From contig NC_030813.1 of the NCBI RefSeq assembly GCF_001704415.2, positions 18,184,001 through 18,248,000 on the forward strand: a stretch of DNA of 64,000 nt. Reading direction: 5' to 3'. The notes under the pieces are model-generated. The model saw only the letters and a program-made list of their open reading frames with translations. It was not told the DNA's origin and ran no database searches. How positions within the stretch are numbered: the first letter of the stretch is position 1; every line of letters starts with the position of its first letter. This DNA comes from Capra hircus. Its lineage: Eukaryota; Chordata; Mammalia; Artiodactyla; Bovidae. Shown in pieces: positions 22,681 through 34,574 of this stretch. The position numbers were made by a program, and so were the translations under genes.

Positions 22681-25439
22681 GTTGTATGCAAAGAGATTTG
22701 AAGTGTTTTAATATCTTCAGTATAAAATTCATTAAAACAAGTGATGAAGGTTAGTTATGTTCATTTTACAGACAATAAACTGGTTGCATATAGATTTAAG
22801 TTTACAAAGAACATGTTTAATAACCTAGAAATACCAATACATCAAAATAGTCTCTTCCCTAGAACTGTTGATACAAATTAATACCTAATCATGTCCTTTA
22901 GGATCAATTAGAGCTGGAGTAAAATCCACTTCTCCCTTCTTCATTTATTTCTATTCCTTTTTAAGAATACAAGTTCTCTCTTGACATTAAAGAAACTGTC
23001 TTGGGGGGAAAACACACAAGTTAAGTGTTATTTTGCCTTTGTTTCTTCTTTCTGGTCTTTCTTTCAGTTACTCTTTCTTTAGCTCTCTATGGGACTGTTG
23101 CATATGTGGGATGTTTCTGAGAACTCTGACTATAGGCACAACATGTAATGTCTCAGCTTGGATTATGATAAACTACATTGAGTGGTTTTATAGTACAAAA
23201 ATATCATATGTTAAATTATGTACTGTACATATGGAATTTGTATAGCATGGTTTAATATCATAATGCATTTGTGTCTGCATATATTGGTGGAGGTATCCTT
23301 TATAAAATTTTCTGGGAGGAAACATGGATTTAATTATAAGTGGACATTTTAATTAATGTTAGCTTATAGATGAAACTGAATTGTTTTCACCTCTATGGGA
23401 TGTTTTTTGTATCTAATTTCCACTGTACGTATTAATCTTTCTTACTTTTGACACTCTTTTTATTGAGAATGCCTTAAGAGGTTTTTCTTTCTCTTTTTCT
23501 TTGTTCATCAGACTCAAACAGTCATTCAGATCTAACATTGACTTCATGGTTAGTTCTGTTCTTTCATTGTGTAGTTCGGTGTTCCATGACAAATAGGACA
23601 CTCTGGCATTGTAAAGTTCCCAGAGAGGGGCAAGGAGCTAGAATAATGGGCAATATGAAAAGATGAAGATGGGCACGAGTTCTCTTTAAGGCTGCTGTGT
23701 TTCTACGTCTACCAAGAGGGTGACTGTGTTGCATCCCATACCCATTTTTCGTAAGGGTGTTAACCATCTGGTTCCTCTTGTTTTCCGCTTCTTGCTCCTT
23801 CACATCTGTTGCTTCTTCATTGTTCTACAAAAGCTTACATTCCATATTTGATGTTCATTTCCATAAACATTCCATATTCATGAGAATGCTTAGATTTTAC
23901 CTGTAGGTCTAAGATAATTACAGTGAAACAGCAGCCAAGGTCATAAGAAAGATCATATCCAGATTAGACGGCTCACTGCCATGAAATCCCTGGCAAGGAA
24001 TAGCTGCTGGTCATGTTTTGCCTGTCCAGACAATCATTTGAAAGGAGCACCAGAGTTAGCAGTCTGACACATCCTTCCTGGTTGGGTCACTACATTTGAG
24101 TGTGCTTAGCTATTTGTAAAGCTATCTTGAGAGAAAGAGCATGTTAAATTGGAAACACATGGACAGAATGACACACACAGCCTTGGAATTCAGAGCGCAG
24201 TGCGGCAGAGTTCAATCAGGTGCTTGACATCCTGACAGTCTTGTCTCTGTAGGAAAAGAAAACACCTGGAAACCCTGGGTTCGGTGGTGATAAGTTCACA
24301 TTTTGGGGCTATTTGCCTAGATTGGTTCCCCTCTGTTTTCCTTTCAATAGATCTTTCCATCTGCAATTTTTTCTCCTTCCATCATTCTCAAACTTCTTCA
24401 ATACACATCTCTTGTTTCCATCCTGTCATTCTTCGCTAGAATCAATTTAAGTTAAAATCAAAACTGGGTAGCAGGTCAGAAAAGGGATGAAAATTTTCAT
24501 GGTCCTTTCCCTTGGATACTTGAGTTTCTTCATGTTCTCTGTAACTTATTCATTGCTACTATCTTTAAAACAATGCTTCTAGCTATAATTTATAGAGGCT
24601 AGATTCATACTGCTTGGCTGCAAAGCAAATGAAGAGGCAATCTGACATGTAAAAATCAGTAGCATTAATTTCTTTAAGTAAAACCTTAAAATATATTGAA
24701 TTTTGGGTAAAGTTATAAACATATGGAGTGAAATTATACCAAACAGCTTATTTAGAAATTAGCATGCTCCTCTAATTTTACTGTTAGCTCTAGATAAACT
24801 AAAAGCAATAATATGAGCAAATATAAATTCATATGGACATTCTGTCAGGTGTGAGGCAGTGTTTTATCTTAAAAATAATGATCAACCAGGAGTCAGGAGG
24901 CCTGTGTTTCATCTTGGTTTTGCTATTAGCTTGCTTTTTTAACTTTTTAAAAATAAGATGGGGGAATTTATATTAGGTAAATGAAATTGAAATTCTGGCT
25001 GAATTCAAGAGAACACAGTGCCCTCAAATGTGGTTAAGGACATTTAGTAAGTTAATGAGGGCAGGGGAGCTAAGTGGACATTTGGTTTAGGTCTGGGTTG
25101 GGGAGATTATTACAATGGCTGTTAACCTGTAAATGGAGGTGTCAGGAGGTAGAATGTTGGAAGGTATTAGAATGGAAAACAGTAGAGATTTTTCTGATTT
25201 GTTGCAAAAGAATTCAAGCTTGAAGAAGATAATGAATGAAATTTTCCTGGACAAATTGAAATTAGAAGGTGAAGTGTGAAAAGAGGTAGTAGTAACAACA
25301 TAGACTGGGGCAATCTTGAAAAGCATTTTTAAGTGGAGTAAAAATAATCTTTGAGAAGATCAGATAAGAGAGTAATTGCTTACTGATTGTTCAAAGCAGC
25401 ACGTCATTGACTACCAGTGTGTCCTTCTAAGTCGGATTT
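22681..25439. other. Long unrecognised stretch
   Basis: About 2.7 kb without a recent ruminant repeat, which is unusual in this window. No frame or splice pair stood out. Part of 25050-25330 may be a decayed L2, but I cannot support that firmly. Confidence 0.4.
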
Positions 25440-25626
25440 TTCTACATCAGCTCTGATATTTTGAGCTGAATAATCCTTTGTTGTGTGTATGGATCATATG
25501 ACTGTTGGATATTTAACAGCATCCTTGATCTTTACCCATTAGAAACTGATAACCCCCCTTCCCAAGTTTTGACACTCAAAAACGTTTTCAAACATTGCCA
25601 CAATTGCTGCCACTTGAGAACCAATG
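25440..25626 (+). mobile_element. MER20-like (hAT-Charlie) DNA transposon relic
   Basis: A diverged run of blocks: 'GAATAATCCTTTGTTGTG', 'GTTGGATATTTAACAGCATCC', 'CTTTACCCATTAGAAAC', then 'CAAACATTGCC' and an end resembling 'CACTTGAGAACCA'. Non-coding. Confidence 0.55.
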
Positions 25627-25659
25627 TTTTAAAGAAACAGATAATTTTCCAGAGGTCCT

Positions 25660-25920
25660 ATATTCTACTGGTTAAAAATTTGGGCTCTGAAGACAGAGTT
25701 ATAGAAGAAGATTTGAGTCTTTTACTTTTCTCACTGTGGGCTTTGAGTAAATCCCTTAGCTTTTCTAAGCATCACTTTCTTCATTTGTAAAATGAGACTA
25801 GTAAAAATTACCCACCTTCTGGGATAATTAGGAAGATTAAATGAGACACACACGGAAGATATAGTGTAGTGTATGACACATGGAAGTTACTCAGTATATA
25901 CCAGAACTTGTTCTTCCTAT
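25660..25920 (+). repeat. MIR SINE relic
   Basis: A clear MIR in plus orientation: 'CTACTGGTTAAAAATTTGGGCTCTGAAG', 'TTGAGTAAATCCCTTAGC', 'TCACTTTCTTCATTTGTAAAATGAGAC', 'GATTAAATGAGACA' and 'CATGGAAGTTACTCAGTA' in order. Confidence 0.75.
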
Positions 25921-25970
25921 CATTTAATAGTTATAAAAAGGCATAAGAATAGAGGAGATAAACATAGTTG

Positions 25971-26180
25971 TTTTTTTTTTTTTTACATCTTTAATTATTT
26001 ATTGAGATAGACAAGTTTAGCATTTACATCTTTAAACCATGGTTCAAGTGATCACAATCATTGCTTCTCCAGTGGGCTTCACTTCAACCCTCTAGAATGT
26101 GTCTGTCAATATGTAAGTCATGAAATGACATCGATTAGACAATGAGGTATCATTATTAGTGGGTGTTATTGAATATGAAT
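25971..26180 (-). pseudogene. Small processed retrocopy of an unidentified transcript
   Basis: Minus-strand insert that reads, in RNA sense, as a ~195-nt transcript 3' end. It carries an AATAAA signal roughly a dozen bases before a pure A run (the T run at 25971-25984). A near-perfect 17-bp direct repeat, taaacatagttgttttt (25959-25975) and taaatatagttgttttt (26181-26197), brackets it. It does not resemble a SINE or L1 tail. A short open frame near the 3' end (EVKPTGEAMIVIT) is too short to name. The parent transcript is unknown to me. Confidence 0.6.
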
Positions 26181-26284
26181 TAAATATAGTTGTTTTTGAA
26201 AGTAGATGCTTTGGCATCAGAGAATTTTGGGAGCCAAGTATCTGGGTCTCACTATACAGGCTGAGTCTTTAGAGGCATTGGTCT

Positions 26285-26460
26285 GTTGAATCTATTAGTC
26301 AATAAATACTATTTGAGCATCCATTAGGTGCCAAGCTCTATTCTAATGTTGAATGTTGAGACATGAGCAAAACACAAAATTTTTCATGATCTCACATATT
26401 AATGGAAAGACAAAATTGATAGATATGACTTCAACTAAGTAGGGGTGTAACAGACATTAC
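26285..26460 (-). repeat. L2 3'-end relic, antisense
   Basis: 'AGTCAATAAATACTATTTGAGCATCC', 'GGTGCCAAGCTCTATTCTAATG' and 'AGACATGAGCAAAAC' follow the reversed L2 tail. Confidence 0.6.
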
Positions 26461-26935
26461 TAACTGATCATCAAAGTTTATTCTCCCCTTGTTTTACCAA
26501 AGCTGGTCCACAGCTTCCCAACTATACTAAGATTCTAACTTTAAAACTCTACTCTAAATAGTAGCCATTTGAGTAAGTGCTTTGTATTAGTCCAAGAACA
26601 GAAGTGAAGTCTGCCACTTCCAGCCCTGACCCGTAAAAACTTCCTCAAAGGGTTTTTTAATGATTTTTGTTTCTTATCATGAGCTGGAAGGTCACAACAA
26701 TTACCAGAGTGACTAGAACAATCTTCAAAATCACATGTTAAAAGTGGCAGAGCTCCTATCAACCTGGGTTCCTGAATGAGAGTGTGGAACAAAGACTGCT
26801 TTCCAGGCTGCAAATCTACAAGATTGTCTCAACGTTTCAATGGAAGTGAAATAAAATCTGAAATAAGACCCTATTGTGTTTAAGTCATTGCAGTATGGGT
26901 TGATTTGTTCACCAATTATGGTTATCAAATGAAAC
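26461..26935 (+). repeat. Possible ancient LTR-like repeat
   Basis: The order 'GGCAGAGCTCCTATCAACCTGGGTTCCTGAATGA' (in pieces), 'GGAAGTGAAATAAAATC', 'TGTGTTTAAGTCATTGCAG' and 'TTGATTTGTTCACCAATTATG' resembles the 3' half of an old mammalian LTR. The family is not established. Confidence 0.35.
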
Positions 26936-27008
26936 AGGTGATCTAAAAAGATTTCTGTGAGGGGAGAATATTTGAGCTGAACTCTGGCAAAAGAAAATAA
27001 AGTAGCCT

Positions 27009-27066
27009 TGCTGGTGCTAAGCTGCTTGAGTCGTGTCCGACTCTGTGTGACCCCAGAGATGGCATG
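27009..27066 (-). mobile_element. BovA dimer fragment, antisense
   Basis: Only the terminal part remains: 'TGGTGCTAAGCTGCTTGAG', 'CGTGTCCGACTCTGTGTGACC'. Confidence 0.75.
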
Positions 27067-28089
27067 TGCACCTAAATGACTGTTTCTAATGGGAAGAACA
27101 ACCAGTGTTAGGGAGCCACCTTTGACAAGTAGCCAGTACTAGAGCCCCTACAATCTAGAGGGCCCATGCTGGTGGGTAAGGTGGGAGCATACAGGTAGAA
27201 ATGGCATTAAGACAAAATGAAAGTATGGCCCCTACGTCTCCCTAGTTTATAAAGACACACCTCCATGACAATCGGAAGCACTTCTTCCTTTCCAGAAGAA
27301 CAATTGGCTCCTTTCTGCCCGAATTTTTTTTTTTTTTTAAATCTGGCCCTTCAATTGGCATATACATCCATCACATAGTAGGTACATGTTCAGATTGAAA
27401 ATTCAGTTGAAACTGACTTGGGCAAAGACCATACCTGAAATCACTGGACATAGGTTAATGAGGGTCTCTCCGGCTTCATCTGATATAGATGAAAAGAGAA
27501 TCTGCTTTGCAAGTTTCTCTGACAAAATGACCAACGGTGTAAACTCTTGAGATGCGTTAAGCATCCTGGTAGTGTTATGTTGTTCAGACTTTATTAACCC
27601 TTGTTTGGATAAGAGTTTTACTTATCTCTGAGCTATACTTTTTCTGTAAATATCTATATTTGAATTAGGTTGAGATCTCAAAGAGAAACATAACTCTTTG
27701 ATATGTTAATATCCCATTTATTCAGAAAACTAATTTGTGCTCAGTTTTGGGTTGTCAACCCAGTAACATGGCTGTTTTATGTAAAATGGAGGCTGACTTT
27801 TGGAGACAACAAATACTCTTTTGTGCATTTATTTAGCAAAAGTCATATAGATGTTCTGTAATGTTTTCAATGTTATGTTGGATATACATACATTAAGTAA
27901 AACTGAAACAAGCTAGAAAGTAACAATATAATTCACCCTTCAAATTCCATTCACCTCAGCATGAACTCTTTGGTGCTCCCATCTTACAGCATTTTGCAGT
28001 GTTATTCTCAGTAGCTTAGTCTCATGACAAACTTGGAATAATGGAAGAAGTACTTCTTTTAAGAAGACCAGTATATTTCATTTTTGAAC
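27067..28089. other. No recognised gene or repeat
   Basis: Unassigned sequence. A T run lies at about 27326-27338. Confidence 0.4.
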
Positions 28090-28710
28090 AAAGAATCTTT
28101 CATTCCTGGACTCCCTTCTCTCAGAAAAGAACACCATTTTCTATCTAATTACTCAAGACAAAATCTAGGCGTTATCCTTGTTTACTTTCCATTCATTGTT
28201 CCTTTTCCCCAAGTCTTCATTTTGGTCCTATAAAGCCTGTCTCCCAAATATATTTTAAATTAATCTATTTATTGCTATTTCTATTATTAACCAACCATCA
28301 TTTTTTAACTGACCTAAAATAACAGGTTTCACTGATTTCTATTCTTGTTTCACAAGAATAGAGATTTCTATTCTTGTTTCATGAATATAGCACCCAGACT
28401 GATCACCTAAAATCACAAAAACATCATAGTTAAACCCAAATATCTTGCTCTGAGTTATAAAGTACCACATGTGCTGATCCTTGCATGTTCCTCCTACTTT
28501 ATTTTACGCTATTTTGTCCTGTTCCTTAGTCTACCACCACGCTGAGCAGACCAAATGTGTTCTCACTTTAGGCCTTGGTACTGTCACTTTAGTAGGGAAT
28601 GCTTTGGTCTGTGATCTTTGCATGGTTACCTCCTAGTTGCTGCTCTGCTTTTAACTGAGTAAAACAGTTCCTGTTAACACAGCAGGCATGGAACAAATAT
28701 TTGTTGAAAG
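28090..28710 (+). mobile_element. L2 LINE 3' region
   Basis: Plus-strand L2: 'GACTCCCTTCTCTCAGAAAAGAAC', 'CAAGTCTTCATTTTGGTCC', 'CACCCAGACTGATCACCTAAAATCAC', 'TGCTGATCCTTGCATG', 'TCTACCACCACGCTGAGCAGACC' and a tail 'CAGGCATGGAACAAATATTTGTTGAA'. The coding part is decayed. A local rearrangement lies at 28334-28381. Confidence 0.65.
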
Positions 28711-30015
28711 AGAGCTAATGGGAAAATGGGTCCTTTTGTGATATGGAAGACAGTGACATAATAGGTTGATGACACATGGTCATATACCTATGGGGCACGC
28801 AGTTTTTCCTTTTGAATTTTATTACATGATGCTCAAGGTCTGTTGATTCCTTAGAGAAGAATTAAGCAATCATTTCCTTTTAAAATGGTTCTGTCTGTAG
28901 ATTGCATTTTCAGTTTCTATATTTTTGGCCTATTTTTCATGGCATATTCTAAAGAAGCACAGGCAATTTAGATGGAATATGCAATAAGAGTAAATCAACC
29001 CGAAGTGACCATAATGGTCTCATTTCCTGTTTCCTATATATCTCTCTCATGGGTATGGAGTTCTTAGTAAGTAGGATCGAAGATGGATATTTGATAGAGG
29101 ATTGGACCCCTGGATGTTTTTCAGTCATTAAATCTTTTACATCTTACAATTCTAGAGTTTCCAGAAATCAAGTTACAGCTCAGTTCATACTTCTTTTCTA
29201 TAGGCACCTTCTAAACCAGATTAACCTGTTATTCTAATTTACCTCTATTTTTTTTTTATTCATTTGTTACTGAAGAACATTTCTCCATGGTTCAGAATGA
29301 GTGTATACTTTTTTCTGTGTAGTATAAAAAAGGACAAGTGGTAATATATTAATCTGATGGCATTTGCTAGAATATCTGGAAAGTAAAAATTGACTTTTTT
29401 TCAAGTAAGTGCTAAAATGAAACAGAAAGAAAGTAGTTCTTAAAATTGCAGGCCAAATGATGTAGACAATAGCAAAGACATGAATCAAGCAAGCTGCATC
29501 TGTTCCCTTGTATTGTGAGTTAGCCTCGTATATTCTCTGTTCCTCAGATAGGGAGTAAACATGCAGCACCTTTCATGCTAAGCTTTAAATCAGTGGCTGG
29601 AACTTAGTTACTTAACGGAGGCCTTTGAGGTTTTGATCCTGATGATTCATCTAAAATATATGAAAGTTTATGAAAAGTATATATAGACATTCATTTTAAC
29701 TATATATTTTGCAACTCTAGATTTTAAACCCTGTTTAGGTTATTGATTGTGCCTAAGCTCGTTATGTAAATTCTGGAAGAATTTCTGAGATCAAAGCTCT
29801 TTCTGTAATAGGAGTGCAGGTTTGTTTCCCATAAACACTAGCATTACTGTTTTGGTTTATAAATGGCTCATTTTTTCCCCCAAAAGTACTTGTATGATGC
29901 CATGCAATGTTAATTATATTTTGACTGCTATATTTTTATTTATAAATGGAAATTGAGTATAAAATTTCAAACTTCAAAATTTACAGAAATGCTTATTTGA
30001 AAAGACAGCATTTTA
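28711..30015. other. No recognised gene or repeat
   Basis: AT-rich, unassigned. Confidence 0.4.
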
Positions 30016-31300
30016 TTGTTCAATTGCTAAGTCATGTCCGACTCTTTGTGACCGCATGAACTGCAGCATGCCAGGCTTCCCTGTCCTTCACTATCTCCTG
30101 GAACTTGTTCAGATTCATGACCACTGAGTCGGTGATACTATCTAATTATCTCATCCTCTGCCGGCTGCTGCCTTCTCCTTTTGCCTTCAACCTTTCCCAG
30201 CATCTGGATTGTTTCCAATGGGTCGGCTGTTCCCATCAGGTGGCCAAAGTATTGGAGCTTCAGCTTCAGCATCAGTCCTTCCAATAAATATTTAGGGTTG
30301 ATTTCCTTTCGGATTGACTGGTTTGATCTCCTTGCAGTCCAAGGGACTCAAGAGTCTTCTCCAGCACCACAGTTCAAAAGCATCAGTTCTTTGGCACTTA
30401 GCCTTCTTTATGGTCCAGCTCTCACATCCATACACAACTACTGGAAAAATCATAGCTTTGACTATATGGACCTTTTCCAGCAAAGTGATGTTTCTGGTTT
30501 TTAGTATGCTATATAGGTTTGTCATAGCTTTCCTTTCAAGGAACAAGAGTCTTTTAATTTCATGGCTGGAGTCACTACTGCAGTGATTTTGGAGCCCAAG
30601 AAAATAAAATCTGTCACTGCTTCCGCTTTTTCCCTTTCTATTTGCCAAGAAGTGATGGAACCAGATGCCATGATCTTAGTTTTTGAATGTTGAGTTTTAA
30701 GCCAGCCTTTTCATTCTCCTCTTTCACCCTCATCAAGAAGCTCTTTAGTTCATCTTCACTTTCTGCCATCAAAGTGGTTTCATCTGCATATCTGAGGTTG
30801 TTGATATTTCTCCTGGCAATCTTGATTCCAGTTTGTGAGTCATCCAGCCTGGCATTTCACATGATGTATTCTGCATACAAGTTAAATAAGCAGGGTGAAA
30901 ATATAGACCCTTGACTTACTCCTTTCCCAAATTTAAACCAGTCAGTTGTTCCATGTCCAATTCTAACTGTTGCTTCTTGACCTGCATACAGATCTCTCAG
31001 GATAAAGGTAAGGTGTCTGGTATTCCCATCTTTTAAATAATTTTCCACAGTTTGTTGTGATCTACATAGTCAAAGGCTTTAGTGTCATCAGTGGCTACAT
31101 TAAAAGCAGAAGTGGCTGTTTTTCTGGAATTCTCTTGCTTTCTCTATGATCCAATGAATGTTGGCAATTTGGTCTCTGGTTCCTCTGCCTTTTCTAAATC
31201 CAGCTTGTACATCTGGAAGTTCTCAGTTCATGTACTGCTGAAGACTAGCTTGAAGAATTTTGAGCATAACCTTACTAGCATTTGAAATGGGCACATAATC
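30016..31300 (-). mobile_element. BovB LINE, RT domain C-terminal part to 3' end, antisense
   Basis: About 1.28 kb of reversed BovB. On the minus strand, near 30880-30945, it holds an RT motif-B-like block (SQGSIFSPCLFNLYAEYIM). The catalytic motif near 30780-30795 reads YADE rather than YADD, so the second catalytic Asp is replaced by Glu. Frameshifts and stops occur throughout. The 5' end, including the endonuclease, is missing. Confidence 0.93.
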
Positions 31301-31985
31301 ATTGTTATACATTTTTTTTTTTCAAAATAAATTGACCTTTAGAAAGTCTTGAAATGCTCGGTTTTCTCATGACTGTGGTCTGTGTAAAGCTGTGTGTTGT
31401 GTTTTGCTCCTTGTGTATAGATGAGTTGATAGTGTATTTTATACCAAAAAACAAAACTGAAAACTCAAGACTTTTCAATGAAAGTTTATGTATGTTGTGA
31501 GATATTAGAAAATGAGGACAGTCCACTGTTGGATTTGTTGCATGTTCTTTAGCTAAATTGTCATTTCATTTGGATAGATCATTTTTCTATCTAGTCCTGG
31601 TTGTTAAGATGATGGTTCAATTTCTCTGAGTTCTAAACAGAAGGTCGAAAATAGACAGCTAAAAGGAAAGGAAATAAGCTGATTCATTGAAGCAAACGAG
31701 AAAGAGAATCTAATCTCCCAACAGGGACTCTGTCCATTTCTGCAGCCTCTGAGCCATGGTATCAGTTGCTGTCAACACTGTTTATGTGGAAGATTGCATT
31801 GACGTAGTGTAATTGATTCTACAACAGCATTGTAACACAATGAAGCAAAATAGCCTATCCAAGGCACTCAACACCATACTTAGTCAGAAGACCAGACATA
31901 ATGTAAAACCCAGGAAGGATCATGGAAAACATACAGAAAGGTGTATTTTGGAGTTAAGTGCTTTGGAAATAAAGGTGTTTTGCCG
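31301..31985. other. No recognised gene or repeat
   Basis: A T run lies at about 31311-31321, next to the BovB edge. The remainder is unassigned. Confidence 0.4.
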
Positions 31986-32190
31986 TCCCTGTTAGTATAG
32001 TACTGAGTATCCCTGCCTGTCACATGGGAAACCCAGGTTCGATACCCCAATGGAGAGGCAGCACACCCTTTCGGAGAAGGGAATGGCAACCCACTCCAAT
32101 ATTTTTACCTGGAGAATTCCATGGACAGAGGGGCCTGATGGGCTACAGTCCATAGGGTCACAAAGTCGGACATGACCGAACGACTACATT
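31986..32190 (+). mobile_element. Chimeric SINE: tRNA-Asp-like head plus BovA unit
   Basis: The first 72 nt (31986-32057) align without gaps to the usual tRNA-Asp(GTC) layout with about 14 differences, by hand count. The 'GTTAGTATAGT' D-arm region, an intact GTC in 'GCCTGTCAC', and a 'GGTTCGATACC' box B can be read. It joins through a short linker (32058-32072) to a BovA unit starting 'GGAGAAGGGAATGGC' and ending at about 32190. Normal Bov-tA heads in this window are of a different tRNA type. A similar but imperfect direct match (attttggagttaagtg near 31945 and attttggaagtaaagtg near 32188) might be a target duplication. Confidence 0.75.
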
Positions 32191-32280
32191 TTGGAAGTAA
32201 AGTGAGACAGAGCATAAGAAACTTTTGATATTTTTAAGTTTAACATGATGATCAACTTCTGGTAATATTTTTAAATTGGT

Positions 32281-32395
32281 TAAAAATGATGTGGGGAGGG
32301 AGGTGGGAGGGGGGTTCATGTTTGGGAACGCATGTAAGAATTAAAGATTTTAAAATTTAAAAAACAAAAAAAAAAGAAAGTGAAAAAAAAAAGTA
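32281..32395 (+). mobile_element. Ruminant L1 3' tail with poly(A)
   Basis: The sense copy of the tail seen in reverse at 18550 and 52324: a G-rich 'GGGAGGGAGGTGGG' track, 'GTTCATGTTTGGGAACGCATG', 'TAAGAATTAAAGATTTTAAAA', then an A-rich run. Only about 115 bp. Confidence 0.85.
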
Positions 32396-33002
32396 GCGAA
32401 TTATTTTGAAACCCTGCTTTTTATTCTGTTACATTGGGACTATAAGGTTTATTCCTCCAATATCTAGTGGACAGTGACCTAGGGCTTTTGGAGCTGGATG
32501 TGATCTGGTGCCTTAAAATGAGTGCTATGTTGCATTGTGGCTCCGAGAGTAGTCATAGCCATGTCTCTGATGAAAAATTTTATTTCTTTTCTTTTAAGAT
32601 AAGATTAAGAAAACTAAAGACCAGGATAATTAAAACCCCATGGACAAGTTTATTTGTTATTAAATCATTACAACCGATGGCTTCATATTGGCTAGACTGA
32701 TGATTTATTACTGACAAATAGAAACACAACTTCAAATTTTGTTATCTCCTTTTCTTCATCTTTTCTCTCAGTATCTCAGTTCTTGATACACAGTCTCATA
32801 ATTTTATCAATGTATTTCTAAATTGCTATTACTGTAGAGTGGTGATAAAAGACAAGATTAAAGTGATACTTTCTTGCTAGAGAAATAACATTTGCCCGTT
32901 TGTAATGCCTATGCGATTATACATAGCAAGATTTTCAAACACACATAGGATTTAGATAGACATACACACAAATGTACACATGTTAATTCTTCATTAAAAT
33001 AT
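32396..33002. other. No recognised gene or repeat
   Basis: Unassigned AT-rich sequence. Confidence 0.4.
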
Positions 33003-33165
33003 GCATTCTATGGCATTGAAACATGCATAATATCATATATGAAACGAATCGCCAGTCCTGGCTCGATGCATGATACAGGATGCTCGGGGCTGGTGCACTG
33101 GGATGACCCAGAGGGATGGTATGGGGAGGGAGGAGGGAGGGGTGTTCAGGATGGGGAACACGTGT
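33003..33165 (+). mobile_element. Ruminant L1 3' UTR fragment
   Basis: 'AATCGCCAGTCCTGGCTCGATGC', 'GGATGCTCGGGGCTGGTGCAC', 'GGGAGGAGGGAGGGGTGTTC' and 'GGGGAACACGTGTAC' match a recent bovine-type L1 3' UTR. There is no A tail at its end. Confidence 0.75.
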
Positions 33166-33617
33166 ACAATTTTTCTGTGTACAAATGTTAACACCAGTCA
33201 GGATTCCATGCACAGCAGAAAGAGCTAAAATTTGGAGAACAAGCAATCTGAGCATTAAAAGTGATTATGCTTCTCAGGAATCACTGAAGAGCTTGCTTAG
33301 GTAGTAAAGCAAAGGGAGGACATGGGGATAGTTGAAAGCTCTCTTGGATTGTAGGTAGTATATTTTACATGGTTATTTGTGTTTTTATTTATTTAGAATT
33401 ATTCAGACAAACAAAAATGTATAAAGAATACTCAAATGAACAGCTCTGTGTATCCACAACTGGCTTACCCAAGGGAAATATACAAACCCAGCCAAAATTC
33501 CTCTTGGGTCTTTTCCTAATTGCAGACCCTTCCCTTCCTTATAGTGATATATCCTCTCCTGAATTTGATATTCATCATTCCCATACATCTCTTTCTTTCC
33601 TTCCTTCCTCCTTTCTT

Positions 33618-33959
33618 TTTAAAATTTATTTGTTTTTGGCCATGCTGGATCTTCATTGCTTTGCATGGGCTTTTTCTAGTTGAGGCGAGTGGGGGCCACT
33701 CTTGCTTGCAGTGTGTGGGCTTCTCATTGTGGTGGCTTCTCCTGTGGTGGAGCACAGGCTCTAGATGTGCAGGCTTCAGCAGTCAGAGTGTAAGGGGCTC
33801 AGTAGTTATGACTCATGGACTCTAGAGCGCAGGCTCAGTGTGCTGTGGAGCATCGGCTTAATTGCTCTGCAGCATGTAGAATCTTCCGGGACCAGGGATC
33901 AAACCCACGTCTCCTGCATTGGCAGGCGGATTCCTATCCACCGCACTACCAGGGATGTC
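33618..33959 (-). mobile_element. CHR-like tRNA-derived SINE, antisense
   Basis: Read in reverse, it ends at the right with a tRNA-like head: 'CCAGGGATCAAACCCACG' (box B complement), 'CTCCTGCATTGGCAGGCGG' and 'CACCGCACTACCAGGGATGTCC'. The body has 'GGCCATGCTGGATCTTC'. A T run follows at 33960-33977. The related copy at 48137 is more diverged. Confidence 0.75.
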
Positions 33960-34139
33960 CTTTTTTTTTTTTTTTTTAAATGCATATATCTCTTGGCTAT
34001 AAGTAGAGTTGTTTGGTGTGCGTTACATTTTACGAGTCAGATACCACAGTGTATACATTTTACACCCACTGTTACAAGATTCGACTTAGTTTCGAGTACT
34101 CTAAATGATTAAGTGGTTTTATATAATTGTACACTTTTA

Positions 34140-34362
34140 TGCCTTCCCAGTTGGTACTAGTGATAAAGAAACCACCTGCCAATACAGAAAACATAAGAGA
34201 TGCAGGTTTGACCCCTGGGTCGGGAAGATCCCCTGGAGCAGGGCAAGGAAACCCACTCCAGTATTCTTGTCTGGAGAATCCCATGGACAGAGGAGCCTGG
34301 AGGGCTACTGTCCATAGGTTCCCGAATAGTCAGACATAACTGAAGCAACTTAGCATGCATAT
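34140..34362 (+). mobile_element. Bov-tA SINE
   Basis: Head 'TGCCTTCCCAGTTGG' with box-B-like 'GGTTTGACCCC', then a full BovA unit ending in 'CATAACTGAAGCAACTTAGC'. Confidence 0.9.
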
Positions 34363-34574
34363 ACACTCTTTTACATTACATTATGCTATTAATCTTATCA
34401 AATAATTGGTTTGATTCATGGTTGCATATTTGTAAGACACTTTCAAGGTGACAGAAGTATAAATATCTTTTCAAATTATTTATAATAAGCATATACTCTA
34501 TAATACATTATCCACTTGTTCATTTGTTACTGATAAAATGATATTTAAATGATTTCCTGGTCAAGCACAGTGTT

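Noticed and set aside
31986..32057. Functional tRNA-Asp gene
   Set aside because: About 14 differences from the usual sequence, several of which disrupt stem pairs, and it is fused to a SINE body. Treated as a SINE head.
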